Shown in pieces: positions 33,567 to 44,700 of a stretch of DNA of 64,000 nt. Location: NCBI GenBank assembly GCA_036873135.1, contig JAPTYO010000017.1, forward strand, positions 9,734,001 to 9,798,000. Direction: 5' to 3'. This DNA is from Clarkia xantiana subsp. parviflora (Eukaryota > Streptophyta > Magnoliopsida > Myrtales > Onagraceae). The notes under the pieces were generated by a model. It was not told the DNA's origin. It did no database searches and was given only the letters and a program-made list of their open reading frames with translations. Position numbers and translations under genes: made by a program. The stretch's first letter is position 1, and each line of letters starts with the position of its first letter.

Positions 33567-34960
33567 TTAAAACCTACGCAATCCAAGCATTTTTACGTGC
33601 TTTTCAAAAATCTCTTTGCGTATGGGTTTAGTCAGTGGATCCGCCATCGTTTCATTAGTGGAAAAGTATTCTAAAGTGATTATATTGTCTTCCATTACTG
33701 ATTTAGCATAATTATATTTCATATCAATGTGCTCAGTCTTACTTTGGTACTTTGGATTCTTAACTACCGCAACGACAGCTTGACTGTCAGAGAATACCTT
33801 TACAGGCTTCCTCAATTCGTCAGTGCCCAGCAATGCAGTAAGAAGCCTTTTCAGCCAGACCGCTTCCTGTGCGTTTTTGGAGAGGGCAACGAGTTCCGAT
33901 TCTTTCGTAGACAGCGCGACACATGATTGCTTCTTGCTCGTCCATGAAATGGCGGCATTTAGCAAGGAGGAATACCCTTCCTATGGTGGACTTACGATCG
34001 TTCGGATCGCCACCATGGTCGGCGTCACTGAAACCGGTCAATTCTTTCTTCCTGCCCTCATTGCACAGTCCGTAGTCGGCAGTACCTGTATGACTCGTTT
34101 TACGGTCTTTAAAAGTTGATAGCTAGAGTCTGATTGGAATCTTGCTACTAGGCCCATAGCGTAATAGATGTCCGGACGAGTGAAGAGCATGGCGTACATT
34201 AAGCTTCCTACCATGCTCAAATACTCGCCACTCTTCATCTGTTCACGCTCCTGCAGGTTCTTCGGGCCATCACGCTTTGACAGCGCGCACCCGAGTACAA
34301 CCGGCATTTCCACGGGTTTGGCATTCAGCATTCTGAAGATCTTTAACAATTTATTGATATAAGATTCTTGAGATAGACACAACCTCCGGGTGGCACGATC
34401 TCGCCTAAGATGTACGTAGCATCTCCCATGTCTTTCTTCTCGAATACTGATGCCAACTAGGACTTTGACTATGAAACTCACATCGTCTTCAGCAATGAGT
34501 ATATCATCAACGTATGAGGTTAAGATGACGTACTTAGACCCAGAGGTCTTAGTGTATACGCAGGGATCCTCATGGAGGTTCATGAATTTGTTTCCAACGA
34601 TTTCCTCGTGGAACCTGCGACACTATTGCCGAGACGATTATTTAAGACCATAGATAGATCTTTGGAGTTCGCAAACTTTTACGTTCTTTTCCAGGAGTAA
34701 TGAAACCCTCTGGCTGCTCCATATAGATGTTATCCTCCAGGTTTCCGTGGAGAATTGCGGTCTTAACATCAATTTTATGCAGGCTCGGGATCGAGGCTTA
34801 AAATAAGGGCAAGGATGGCCCTGACTGTGGTGATACGCACAGTCGGTGAGTTTGTCTCATCAAAGTCCATTCCGTGAATTTGGGTATATCCTTTCGCAAT
34901 CGTTCGAGTTTTTTTTGCACTACTCGACCTTTCCATCAGTAGTGAATTCTTAAAAATTCA
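33567..34960 (-). pseudogene. RT-RNase H of copia E, several frameshifts
   Basis: 33567-33965 encodes a good copia RNase H, from ISWTSKKQSCVALSTKESE through FSDSQAV and ADPLTKP to the natural stop. 34038-34583 encodes the RT C-terminal half with YVDDILIA, then ALSKRDGPKN and RPDIYYAMG, but a deletion removes part of the segment after YVDD. Upstream (34600-34960) are MEQPEGFITPGKERK and earlier RT blocks out of frame. The product would copy the element RNA and remove the template; this copy cannot. Confidence 0.85.
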
Positions 34961-36688
34961 CTTTATAGCTCTGCGGTTAGCAGGTAAATAAACTAAAGAC
35001 CAAAACCGAATTTGTTCTCATTTAGGCAATTTCATCTCCATTTTTTCCTACATTCCTTCGTTTGAGGTACTTCCATTGCTTGCTGAACCATCACTGGTTA
35101 GTGAATGAATGTCTCACTTGATGGGATACTTTTTGAAAGAAGTTCGTTGCCTTGGACTATGTCTAGGCTCGATAATCCCATCTTTAGTCTGATCGTTACT
35201 CCCACTCGGAATAATGCTTCTTTTCGGAGCACTACTCCCACTGGGAACAACGGCGGTGCTTGAACTTTGATCTACAACCTTCTTAGAATGACCTCTTGGT
35301 CTCGGGATTTTACCTCCGAGATTTATTCATTGATCACTAGGATCTGGAACCGAGTTGGTCGTTTTCCTCCCACTAGGAATAATGGGCAGTTGTATTAGTT
35401 CACCATTATGATTATCAGGTCCGACTTGATTCGCATTTACATTTAGTGATGATTATGTGAGGGGGAGTGAGCCATCCCACTGGATTTATTATGAGGACGT
35501 TTCCATCATCATTTACCATATCATTCACTAATGCTATATCATTCTCCCACTCGAAGTAAGTGGGAACTGAGAATCTCCGTTATCCATTCATGATCCAATC
35601 AGTACTTTTGTACGTTTCGTTCCTCAAAGTATTGGAAATCCATCCTCAAATTTATATAATGTGTCATGTTCGACCACGGCACCATTAATCCAAGCTAATT
35701 TTAAACTTGCATCTTTCTAAGAGTAGACCGTACCCTTATTAAATGCTTGTTTAATTCGCAAATTAATGCTGCTTAATGATAAGGTTTAACCTGTATCATT
35801 TCTTAGCTTTTATGGTAACGTTTTAACCGATTTTATTGGAACATAGTGTTAGACTAATGTGAATCAACTTAATTTCATCCCGTAGGAATAATTAATGTTG
35901 AATCCTAACTTAATGTAATCTTAAACCATGTTTCTTGAAGTATTTTAATGGTATGATTACATAGCCAAACTTTTCGTTCAAGGCTTATAGTGGGAGAGTC
36001 GTTTTACTGACTACTTCCTTTCGTTTATTAACTCATCCAGAGACTTATCCACCTCATGGGCTATGCATTTAAGCTCTTGCGTTAATGTCATAGTTGACGT
36101 CCTACTAGGTTGTAGTAGCGTTAAGCATACTTCTAACTATAGTAGTCATCAATGAGTTATTTTCAAAGGCTTATAAACGAAAATTCAGCATTCATCCATT
36201 AAGACACTTCATTATTAAATTCTTACTTCAAAACGATGTGTTCCGTCTCTCAAGGTATACGAGCGTACGGCGCATAAAACCATTTTTATCCCGTGATTTA
36301 AATCGTTTCGTTTCCAAATTTAATTTAATCGGTTTTGAACATGTTTAATTATTACACAAATAATCATTTTTAAATGGAGTACTAAAAAAATAAGAAATGC
36401 TAAATCTTTCGATCTAGCTACGCAATCGATGGGTATATTCAGTTCAGTTGTCCTGACTAAGATGACGGAGCATGTGTGTCGTTTCGTTTTATTCGTCAAC
36501 TTTTACCTGGCCGAAATTTTGGTCCTAACCCGTAGGTTTGTATTTTCATTTTGGATCGTTCTCGTTCAACCGAGATGTTAAATTAATAAGCAAATTGAGC
36601 TTCGAATCGAGCAACAATTACTTTATTCAATAACTCTGAATCTCAAAATAACCAAAATTTTAGTAACGAACGACGAACGATAAATGAC
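34961..36688 (-). other. Upstream part of copia E left of insertion C, no gene seen
   Basis: 34961-35900 aligns with G and F (CTCCCACTCGGAATAATG blocks). From about 35900 to the insertion of C at 36688 it is AT-rich, with no open frame and no integrase or gag motif on either strand. The left copy of the AATGG duplication is at 36689-36693. Confidence 0.5.
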
Positions 36689-36693
36689 AATGG
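36689..36693. repeat. Left target-site duplication of C: AATGG
   Basis: AATGG before TGTTGGATC; the same five bases follow the other LTR at 48238-48242. A perfect pair, so both ends of C are intact. Confidence 0.93.
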
Positions 36694-37454
36694 TGTTGGA
36701 TCACGGGCGAAGCTCCGTTACGTCCTTGACGGAAAGCTTTGGACTCCTGGGCTCCGCGTAATACTGCAAAAGGGGATGACCTGGGTGGTGACCCAGAATC
36801 CCTCTCTGATGCTTAAATGAGTATGTGATCAATGGGGTGATAAGCAAAAAGTCTAAGTTCGTCTTAGATGATGGTTTTCTGAGGTAACTTCCTCCTTTAT
36901 ATAGGAGGGGAAGTTACTCAGTTACCTGTTACTGCGCCTGGCAGTTTTACCCATGATTCCGTGTATCTCGCCACGATTCCGCATATCTCGGTCGGGATTC
37001 CGTATATCTCGTCCCACGCTCCGCGTATCTTACCCGTACTCCACGTATCTCGGGCACGCCCTGCGTATCTCGGGGGATTTACCTTTATCTCTAACCGTCT
37101 CCCACTACTCTATCTAGTAGGCGAGTTTCTCGGTCTTTATCCTCTGATCACAAGTCTCGACTCCTGTCGGAGACTCCAGAGTTGTCTCATTATAGATCAC
37201 CACTCAGGACCTTCAGTCTCTACGGGATAGGTCCAGCCTGTGCGGGGCTTTATTATCGGGGCCTCTACTGAGGCATATCGGGGCCTACTCAGAGGCTTCT
37301 CATCGGGAGCATTCAGCTCATACATCGGGACCACTAGAGTCGGGGCCCTTCGTGCTGGGCCTCTGGGCCTTCCAGGCTTTTCACGAGGCCCACTGGACCT
37401 ACTCGCCGTCCATTGGCTATTAACGGGGCTAACGATTTACATCGGAACCCATCA
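36694..37454 (-). repeat. 3' LTR of element C, 761 bases
   Basis: TGTTGGATCAC to GAACCCATCA in plus-strand reading. TATATAAA on the minus strand at 36896-36903, set in a CCTCC...GGAGG inverted repeat. The U3 carries degenerate copies of the CGAGATACG(C/T)GG repeats found in A. Confidence 0.95.
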
Positions 37455-37466
37455 TTTGCCCCCAAG
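37455..37466 (-). other. Polypurine tract of element C
   Basis: TTTGCCCCCAAG on the plus strand, i.e. CTTGGGGGCAAA on the element strand, directly adjoining the 3' LTR. Confidence 0.88.
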
Positions 37467-37976
37467 ACATGGGGGGACTTTTAGTTCCTCATGTCTTTCT
37501 AATTCAGCTCTTCTGACCTTGTTGTCGGAAGTTTTTGTCTTTATACCTTCCGATACCACCGTCGGAGGCTTTTGTTTTCATGCCTTCCGATACCACCGTC
37601 GGAGGCTTTTGCCTTGCGTGTGATTGTTGTATAACAGAGTCTCTTACTCATGATTGCTTTGGGCCCACCAGACCCCATGGGCTGTTGCCAAATCCGAGGA
37701 GACTTCTCGGTTACTGTAGCATTAAATGCTTAGGGATAAGGATACGACGTTTAAACCGGCGTGACTGTTGTTTTCTGGAAAAGCAGCTGTGACGTCACGC
37801 ACGTCCCTTCCGTACCTATGATCTCGGCGATTAAGATCGTGTCGTTTCCTCTTCAACGGTGCAGATCAGGCCCATCCAGCTGTCTCTTCCGTACCGTCTT
37901 CATAATTTCAACGATTGAGATCAAAATGTTTCGTCTTCAACGGTCAAGATTAAGTCCCCTCAGTTGTCCTTTTGCT
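37467..37976. other. Upstream region of the antisense gene, element C
   Basis: No gene. 37545-37615 holds two copies of a CCTTCCGATACCACCGTCGG unit. 37800-37960 holds three related motifs (TCTTCAACGGTGCAGATC, TTTCAACGATTGAGATC, TCTTCAACGGTCAAGATT) upstream of the TATA box, matching motif pairs in A and B. Confidence 0.55.
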
Positions 37977-37984
37977 TATAAAAG
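37977..37984 (+). promoter_or_regulatory. TATA box of the antisense gene, element C
   Basis: TATAAAAG, 156 bases before the last base preceding ATG 38140 is reached, followed by CTAAAACCCTGG. Spacing and the AAACCCT motif match A (152) and B (155). Confidence 0.72.
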
Positions 37985-38139
37985 CTAAAACCCTGGCTTT
38001 ATTCACTTCTTCTGCACTCTCTCGATTTCAGCCATTCTTGCATTCGAAGCTTCCTCTCCAAGCTCCTCCTGCTGTTCAAGTGATCCAAGGCTTTCAACCC
38101 TTCCGATCTTCCTTCATTTTACCTCTTCGACCACCGATC

Positions 38140-40828
38140 ATGTCTGGTAAGGGCTTTCCTCTATGTTTTCGTGATTTACTTGCGGTTTGTTCTCCTTTTC
38201 TCAAATTCTCTTATTTGCAATCGTTTTAGACGAAGCTAGTTCTGAGGCTAGGGCTCCTTTCACTTTCGAATATGCTGTCAATGAGATTTCTGAGGCTTCA
38301 TATGAGGTTGCCCTTAGAGAGGGGTGTATTACCTCGGATTGGGAACCTCGTTTCCCGTATGAGTCTCAACCTGCTGTCAGAAGGAAGCACATCGTTACGC
38401 CTCCTCGGGCGGGGGAAGTGTTCGTCTCCACCGGACAAATAAGCGCGGGGATTCGGTTCCCCTTCTGCGGAAATATGGTGGAGATGTGCAACTTCTACAA
38501 AACGCACCCTTGTACCTTCTCTCCACACGCCATCCGCGTGTGGAATGCCTTCCAACTCTTATGCCACCGCCAGCAGTGGACGTACAGTCTACTGCTATTC
38601 CGCACTTTCTACGGCATGAAGTGCAACAAAGCTGGTGTTTGCTCCTTCTCCCCCCGACTCCCCAAGTGGACAAAGGAACAACTTTCACGTTTTGGCTGGG
38701 ACAGCGAGACTTGGAAGTTCCACAAGGATCGGATACTGATACGCGACTCGGGGTCTGACAATAGCGGATGGAAGAAGTACTACTTCTTCGTCCAGCACAG
38801 ATCTGTCCCATGGCCTCGATGGGAGGTCGTGGCAGACCCTGCCCCCAAGCTCTTAGACTACGCTGAGGATGACCTCAACACTCTCCAGATGGTTCAGCTC
38901 TACCGTTGGGGAGACAACTTCATACCCCTCGATGCCAACAAGCTCCAGGAGAAGGACTTGATTACTATCGGAGTCCGACTCCTTGACTCTGTTTCCAAAG
39001 ATTTGGTCATCTGGGTAATACTTCTAACCATCTTGTCTTTTACTTTTGCATCCAAGAAGGCTTCTCTGTTGACTCATCTCATTCTGAAGCAGGGCGAGAC
39101 TGATGCTGTCCAGAGTGGCTCCAAGCGGAAGCGAAAGCTGGTGAAGAAAGGTGCTTCCTCTTCCACTCATCCATATGTTGTTCCTCCAACCGAAGGGCAG
39201 GTCGGGGCCAAGAAGGCCAGGAGGGAGGAGATAGATCGGGCCTTCGGGGCCACTACCGTCGAGGAAGGTAAGCGCGTTCGTCGTGCAATTAAACGATATA
39301 AGAAATTAGTTCCCAGGGAATTTATCCCCGCTGATCGGGAAACGCGGGTTCGAGAGATCAAGTACATCCTTCGAGGAGAAATCCCCCGCGTTCTCAAGGC
39401 GGGATATTACAACGTCTTTGGGAAGAACCAACACTTTGATCGTCAAATCATCTGGTTCCCTAAGGGTACTCTTCCTGACTTTATTCGTCCCGCCACCGCA
39501 GGTCCATCGGAGGCTGTCACTCCGGGGCGTGCTGCTACTCCAGCCCGGGCCGCGACTCCACCGGCGCCGGTGACAGAGGAAACCCCGACGGAAGCCTAGT
39601 TCCGTCAGGTGACTGACTTGGAGGCTTCTCCTTCCTCCGAGGAGCCCGCTGAAGGTGGCCTGCTCCATCGCAGGCGCGGTCGGAGCACCTTGAGGCCCAT
39701 CGTGGAGGATGTGTCCCGGAGTCCTCCTCCCGAGTTCCGCACTCCGACTCCCGAGCCACCAGCCGAGGTGGCTCCTCCGGCTGAAAGTTCTGGGGTCATC
39801 CCCCCTCTCCCCGTGGATGAAAATCTTTACAAGGTTTTCACCCCCGACCAGGGGATGATGCCTTGGAACCCGATCGAGTCTCTCCGAGGGGTTCCACTCC
39901 AGCGGGGAAACCTTGATCCTGGATTGGCCCTGCATCTGCTGGCGGGGTCAATTCCTCCAGCCTTGAGGCGACCCCTATCCTTGGCGCGGGAGGACCTTGA
40001 GGAGGAGATCCGCGATATGGCTATTCGTCGGATGGAGGTAAAACTTCATCTTTGTTTTATTTTCTTCATCATTCTTGTCTCCGATTACTGTATCTTGATC
40101 TTTTCCTCCCTTCTCTCAGGACACCGCGAACCAACAGCGCTGCTTCGGCCTTATCCTGGCTCTGAAGGGTGCTTTGGAGGAGGCTCAAGCTCGGTCGGAC
40201 CCCGACGCGTTGGCCAAGCTCCAGGTGGACCTCGACGAGGCGGTGGCGGCCAGGAATAAGATGGCCAAGGAGAAAGCTCTCCTAGACGAGATGACTTCGG
40301 GCCTGCTCAAGAAGGTCCACGATCACGAGCCTGTCATGCGTCGGGAGCGGAAGATGGTCCAGGCGGATAATCAGCGGCATGAGTCGGAGAGGAAGCAGCT
40401 CATTCACGAGAAGAACGTCTTCGCGGATCTTCTCGCGGAGGCCAAGGCGAAGTTCGAAGCTGAGAGGGCTGAATTTTCTGCCAAGGTGGCTGAAGCCACG
40501 AGGAGGGCCGCCTGCAGGGCCGCGGGAGTATCGGGACTCTGAAGAATTCAAGGTGGCTGCTGTAGAGTTCTGTAAGTCCGAGGTGGAGAACGTTATGTTC
40601 AATGCCGTCGAAGAGCTCTACACAGCATACGAGGATTCCATCGACTTCAAGAAGTCCGAGACCCTCGCCCCTTTCGCGGAGAAATACTTCAACCTCCCCG
40701 CGGAGAGTGAAGAGGCCGCTGCCGTGGACCCGACTCCGCCAGCTGCGGAGCCTTCCGCCCAGGCCCCTCCGAACTTTGTTCCTTCCGATGCTGCTGAGGA
40801 TCCATCTTCCAACAAGGACCAAGTCTAA
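38140..40828 (+). pseudogene. Antisense spliced gene of element C, nearly intact
   Basis: Exon 1 is ATGTCTG (38140-38146). Intron 1 is 38147-38229 (GTAAGG...TTTTAG) and joins in frame to DEASSEARAPF. Exon 2 runs to 39014 and encodes the aromatic-rich N-terminal half (WNAFQ, FYGMKCNKAGVC, DNSGWKKYYFF, PWPRWE). Intron 2 (39015 to about 39051 or 39056) has GCAT where A and B have GCAG, but a CCAAG six bases on could serve. Then comes a basic KRKRK segment, intron 3 (40038-40119) and a final charged, heptad-like exon ending SNKDQV at 40826-40828. Lesions: TAG at 39597-39599 (CAG in B) and a frameshift near 40520. Spliced length would be about 800 residues. Nuclear location is plausible from the basic run; function unknown. 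Confidence 0.82.
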
Positions 40829-40959
40829 TGTTACAACTTTTTAGTCCTTGTAATCTTTCTCCTTTGTCTTTTGTATCTGAACTCCTAGGCCTTCGAGCCT
40901 TTATCTAAGGAATTTATTTCAATCTGTTTTGGTTTCGATGATCATTTGCACTTATTCAA

Positions 40960-41640
40960 AGCGGCTTTAAATTCGTTGCTCAGAACATTCCGATGCACCA
41001 TTTAAGATGGCTCCATACGTTCTTCCGACGCTTGACTCGGGACTTCACCATTTAAGGTTTCTCGTCCAATCGGGACTTTACCACTTCAGGTTTCTCGTCC
41101 AATCAGGACTTTACCACTTAAGGTTTCTCGTCCAAAATCGGGACTTCACCACTTAAGGCTTCTCGTCCAAAATCGGGACTTCACCACTTAAGGCTTCTCG
41201 CCCAAAATCGGGACATCACCACTTAAGGCTTCTCGTCCAAAATCGGGACTTCACCACTTAAGGCTTCTCGTCCAAAATCGGGACTTCACCACTTAAGGTT
41301 TCTCGTCCCCGCCTTTCAAGGCTATTTTTCACACCCTTTAGGGCTTTTGTCGCGCCAACTCTGACGACTTTTGCGGACCTGTTAAGGCTTTTTCATACCC
41401 GTTAAGGCTTTTGGCCGCATCATATAGACGACTTACGCGGACCCATTAGGGCCTTTTCATAACTAGGCTTTTGGTTGCATCATATAGACGACTTACGTGG
41501 ACCCCGTAGGGCTTTTGTCCATACCCGTTAAGGCTTTTGGCCGCATCATATAGACGACTTACGCATACCTCGGAAAGCTTTTATCGTACCTCGGAAGGCT
41601 TTTGTCGCGTCCTTCAGGACGTCTTACTAACAGTTAGAAT
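40960..41640 (-). repeat. Tandem array between pol and the antisense gene of C
   Basis: 41041-41308 has about eight units of 35 bases with GGACTTCACCACTTAAGG and TTCTCGTCCAAAATC; 41340-41620 continues with looser GTTAAGGCTTTTGGCCGCATC and CATATAGACGACTTACG repeats. The minus strand contains CCTTAAGTGGTG, the core also used in the A array. Confidence 0.8.
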
Positions 41641-41752
41641 AAATCTAAAAGAAATTGATCGGAAGCAACTTCTTTTATTCATAAATAACTCAAAATAGGC
41701 TTACATTGGATCTTATCGATAGACAATTTGCGCCCTTCACGGCGGCTTAATA

Positions 41753-44700
41753 TCAAACATGATACTTCTTCAAGTGTTCGCCACTGAAGGAATGCTTCAA
41801 TGTCTTGCCATCAAGGTCCTCTAGCTTGTATACATTGGGTGCTGGCATCCCTACGATCTTGTAAGGTCCCTCCCATTTCGGTGATAGCTTGTTGATCCGA
41901 TCTTGATGAACGAATTCGTTCCTCCGCCAGACAAGTTCTCCAACGAAGAATTGTCGGGACCTGACACGCCGATTGTAATATCGGGCTGTTGCCAGACGCA
42001 TTCGGGCCTGGACTTCGTCAGCCTTCCATCTTTTCTCCTCAAGCAAGTCTAAGTCTAGACGCCTCATTTCCTCGTTTGTCAGAGGCTCGTAATATTTCGC
42101 GCGATGGGACGCCACGGCTATTTCCACGGGAGCGACTGCCTCCGTGCCATAGACCAGGCCAAACGGAGTTTCTCCTGTCGATTGCTTGGGTGTTGTTCTC
42201 ACAGCCCACAGCACGTTTTCGAGCTCATCTAACCAATGGCCCTGCAAGGCATAGACTCTCTTCTTCAAGCCATCCATCACGATCTTGTTGGCTGATTCCA
42301 CCTGGCCATTGGTTTGAGCGTGGCGGACTGAAGCGGTCCGATGTTCGATGTTCAACTCCTCCAGGTACTCCTTCAACTGAGTCCCATTGAACAGAGGGCC
42401 GTTGTCGCTGATCAACACTCGAGGGACCCCATACCGGGATATGATCTAGGTTTGAAGGAACTTGAGGATCTGCTGCCCCGTTGTCCTGGCCAATGCCTTA
42501 GCCTCTATCCATTTTTAGAAGTAATCGATGGCCACGAGCAAATACTTGCACTGACCTTTCGCTTGGGGAAGAGGTCCCACCAAGTCAATCCCCCATTGCG
42601 CGAAGGGCCATGCACTCCTGATGGGCATTAAGTCCGCGGCGGGAGCCACGATATTTGGAGCGTACCTCTGGCATGCATCACAGGATCGGACCATTGCTGT
42701 CGCTTCCTTGTTCATCGAAGGCCAATAGTAGCCCAAGTTCAGCGCCTTCCTCACAAGAGATCGGGCCCCTTCATGACAGGCCGCGACTCCCTCATGTAGT
42801 TCCCTCAGGATCCGATTCGTGTCGGGTTCCGCCACGCATTTTAGGAAAGGCTTTACATACCCTTTTTTGTATAACTGGTTGTCCACCATCACGTAGTTGT
42901 CTGCAATCCGACGCAACCTGACAGCTGCCACCTTGTCATCGGGAAGTGCCCCCGTAGTCAGGTACGTGACCATCGGGGTCATCCAAGTGGGCTTCTCTTC
43001 TTCCTCCGATCCTGTCTCAATAGCGCAGATCTCCGCCTGATCAATGTTTGAGATAATCACCTTTTCTAGGAAATGCACCTTCCGATTCTCCTCGGGGGCC
43101 ACTCCCAGAGCAAACTTGCTTAAGGCATCTGCTTCCGCGTTTTCTTCCCTCGGGATCGCCTCGATATCGAAGCTTTTGAAGCTTCCCTTCAAAGTCTGCA
43201 CCTCGTGCAAATACTTCTTCATTGTCGGGCTCCTGGCTTCATAATTACCCTGAACTTGATTTAGAACCAAGCTGGCATCGTACTTCACTTTTAAATGATC
43301 GACCCCCGTACCCTTGGCAATCTTGAGGCCCGTGATGAGAGCCTCGTATTCTGCTTCATTGTTGGTGGCTTTGAACGTCAACGCCAAGGCATATCGCAGG
43401 GGCTCGCCTCCGCCGGGCGGTATCAATATGAATCCTGCCCCCGAGCCTTCTACACTCGATGAACCATCAGTGTACATCTCCCAAGTGTTCTCCTCATTTG
43501 GCTGTTCTGGCTGTTGTTCTGTTGTCGGGACTTCCTCCATGGTTGCCCCCTCTGCGGGACCCGTTACTTCCAGATCGGGTGCCGTAGACTCAGCTATAAA
43601 ATCTGCCAATGCCTGGCCCTTAATAGCGGTTCTCGGAGCGAAATGAATACGAAACTCCGTCAGCTCGATGGCCCATTTCACCAGTCTCCCCGACGCCTCC
43701 GGTCGGTTCAAAAAGTGCTTCAGGGGCTGATTAGTCAATACCGTGACTTCATGGGCATGGAAGTAAGGTCGTAGCTTTCGAGCGGCAATAATCAACGCGA
43801 AGAGATACTTCTCAATAGCGGGATAGGTTATTTCAGACTTGGCAAACGCCTTGCTTACATAATAGATAGGCACTTGGTTGCCCTTGACAATTTTAATCAA
43901 AACAGAACTAACAGCCACATCGGAAACAGCCAAATAGAGATAAAGCGGCTCGCCTGGAACTGGTTTCGCCAACGGCGGAAGGGTACGGAGGTGCTGCTTG
44001 AGTGCCTGGAATGCCTCCTCGCATTTGTCGGACCATTCGAACTTCTTGTGGGCCCTCAACACGTCAAAAAATGGCATGGCTCGGTCACTCGCCTTGGATA
44101 GGAAGCGATTCATCGCGGCCAACCGGCCATTCAGCACCTGAACCTCTCGATGAGTCTTCGGGGACTGCATCTCCTCGATTGCTCGCAGCTTCTCGGGATT
44201 CACCTCGATTCCTCTCTGGCTCACCATGAACCCTAGGAACTTGCCCGAGTTTACTCCGAAAGCACATTTGTCGGGGTTCAGCCGAACCTGATGGAACTTC
44301 ATCCGCTCAAACGCCGCCGCCAAGTTCTGGACATGGTCTCCTGCCTGTCGGGACTTCACCAGCATGTCATCCACATACGCCTCCATGGTTTTCCCCAACA
44401 TGTCTCCAAACAACTTGTTCACCATCCGCTGGTAAGTTGCTTCGGCATTGATCAATCCGAAGGGCATCACGTCGTAATGGTAGACATCACTGTCGGCATA
44501 GAAAGCCGTATGGGGGGCATCCTCCTTTGCCATCTTGATCTGGTTGTACCCGGAATAAGCATCCATGAAGCTCAGCAGCTCATGTCCCGATGTGGCATCC
44601 ACCAATTGGTCAATCCTCGGGAGCGGGTAGCAGTCCTTCGGGCAGGCCTTGTTCAAGTTGCGGAAATCGACACACATCCGCCACTTTCCGTTACTCTTTC

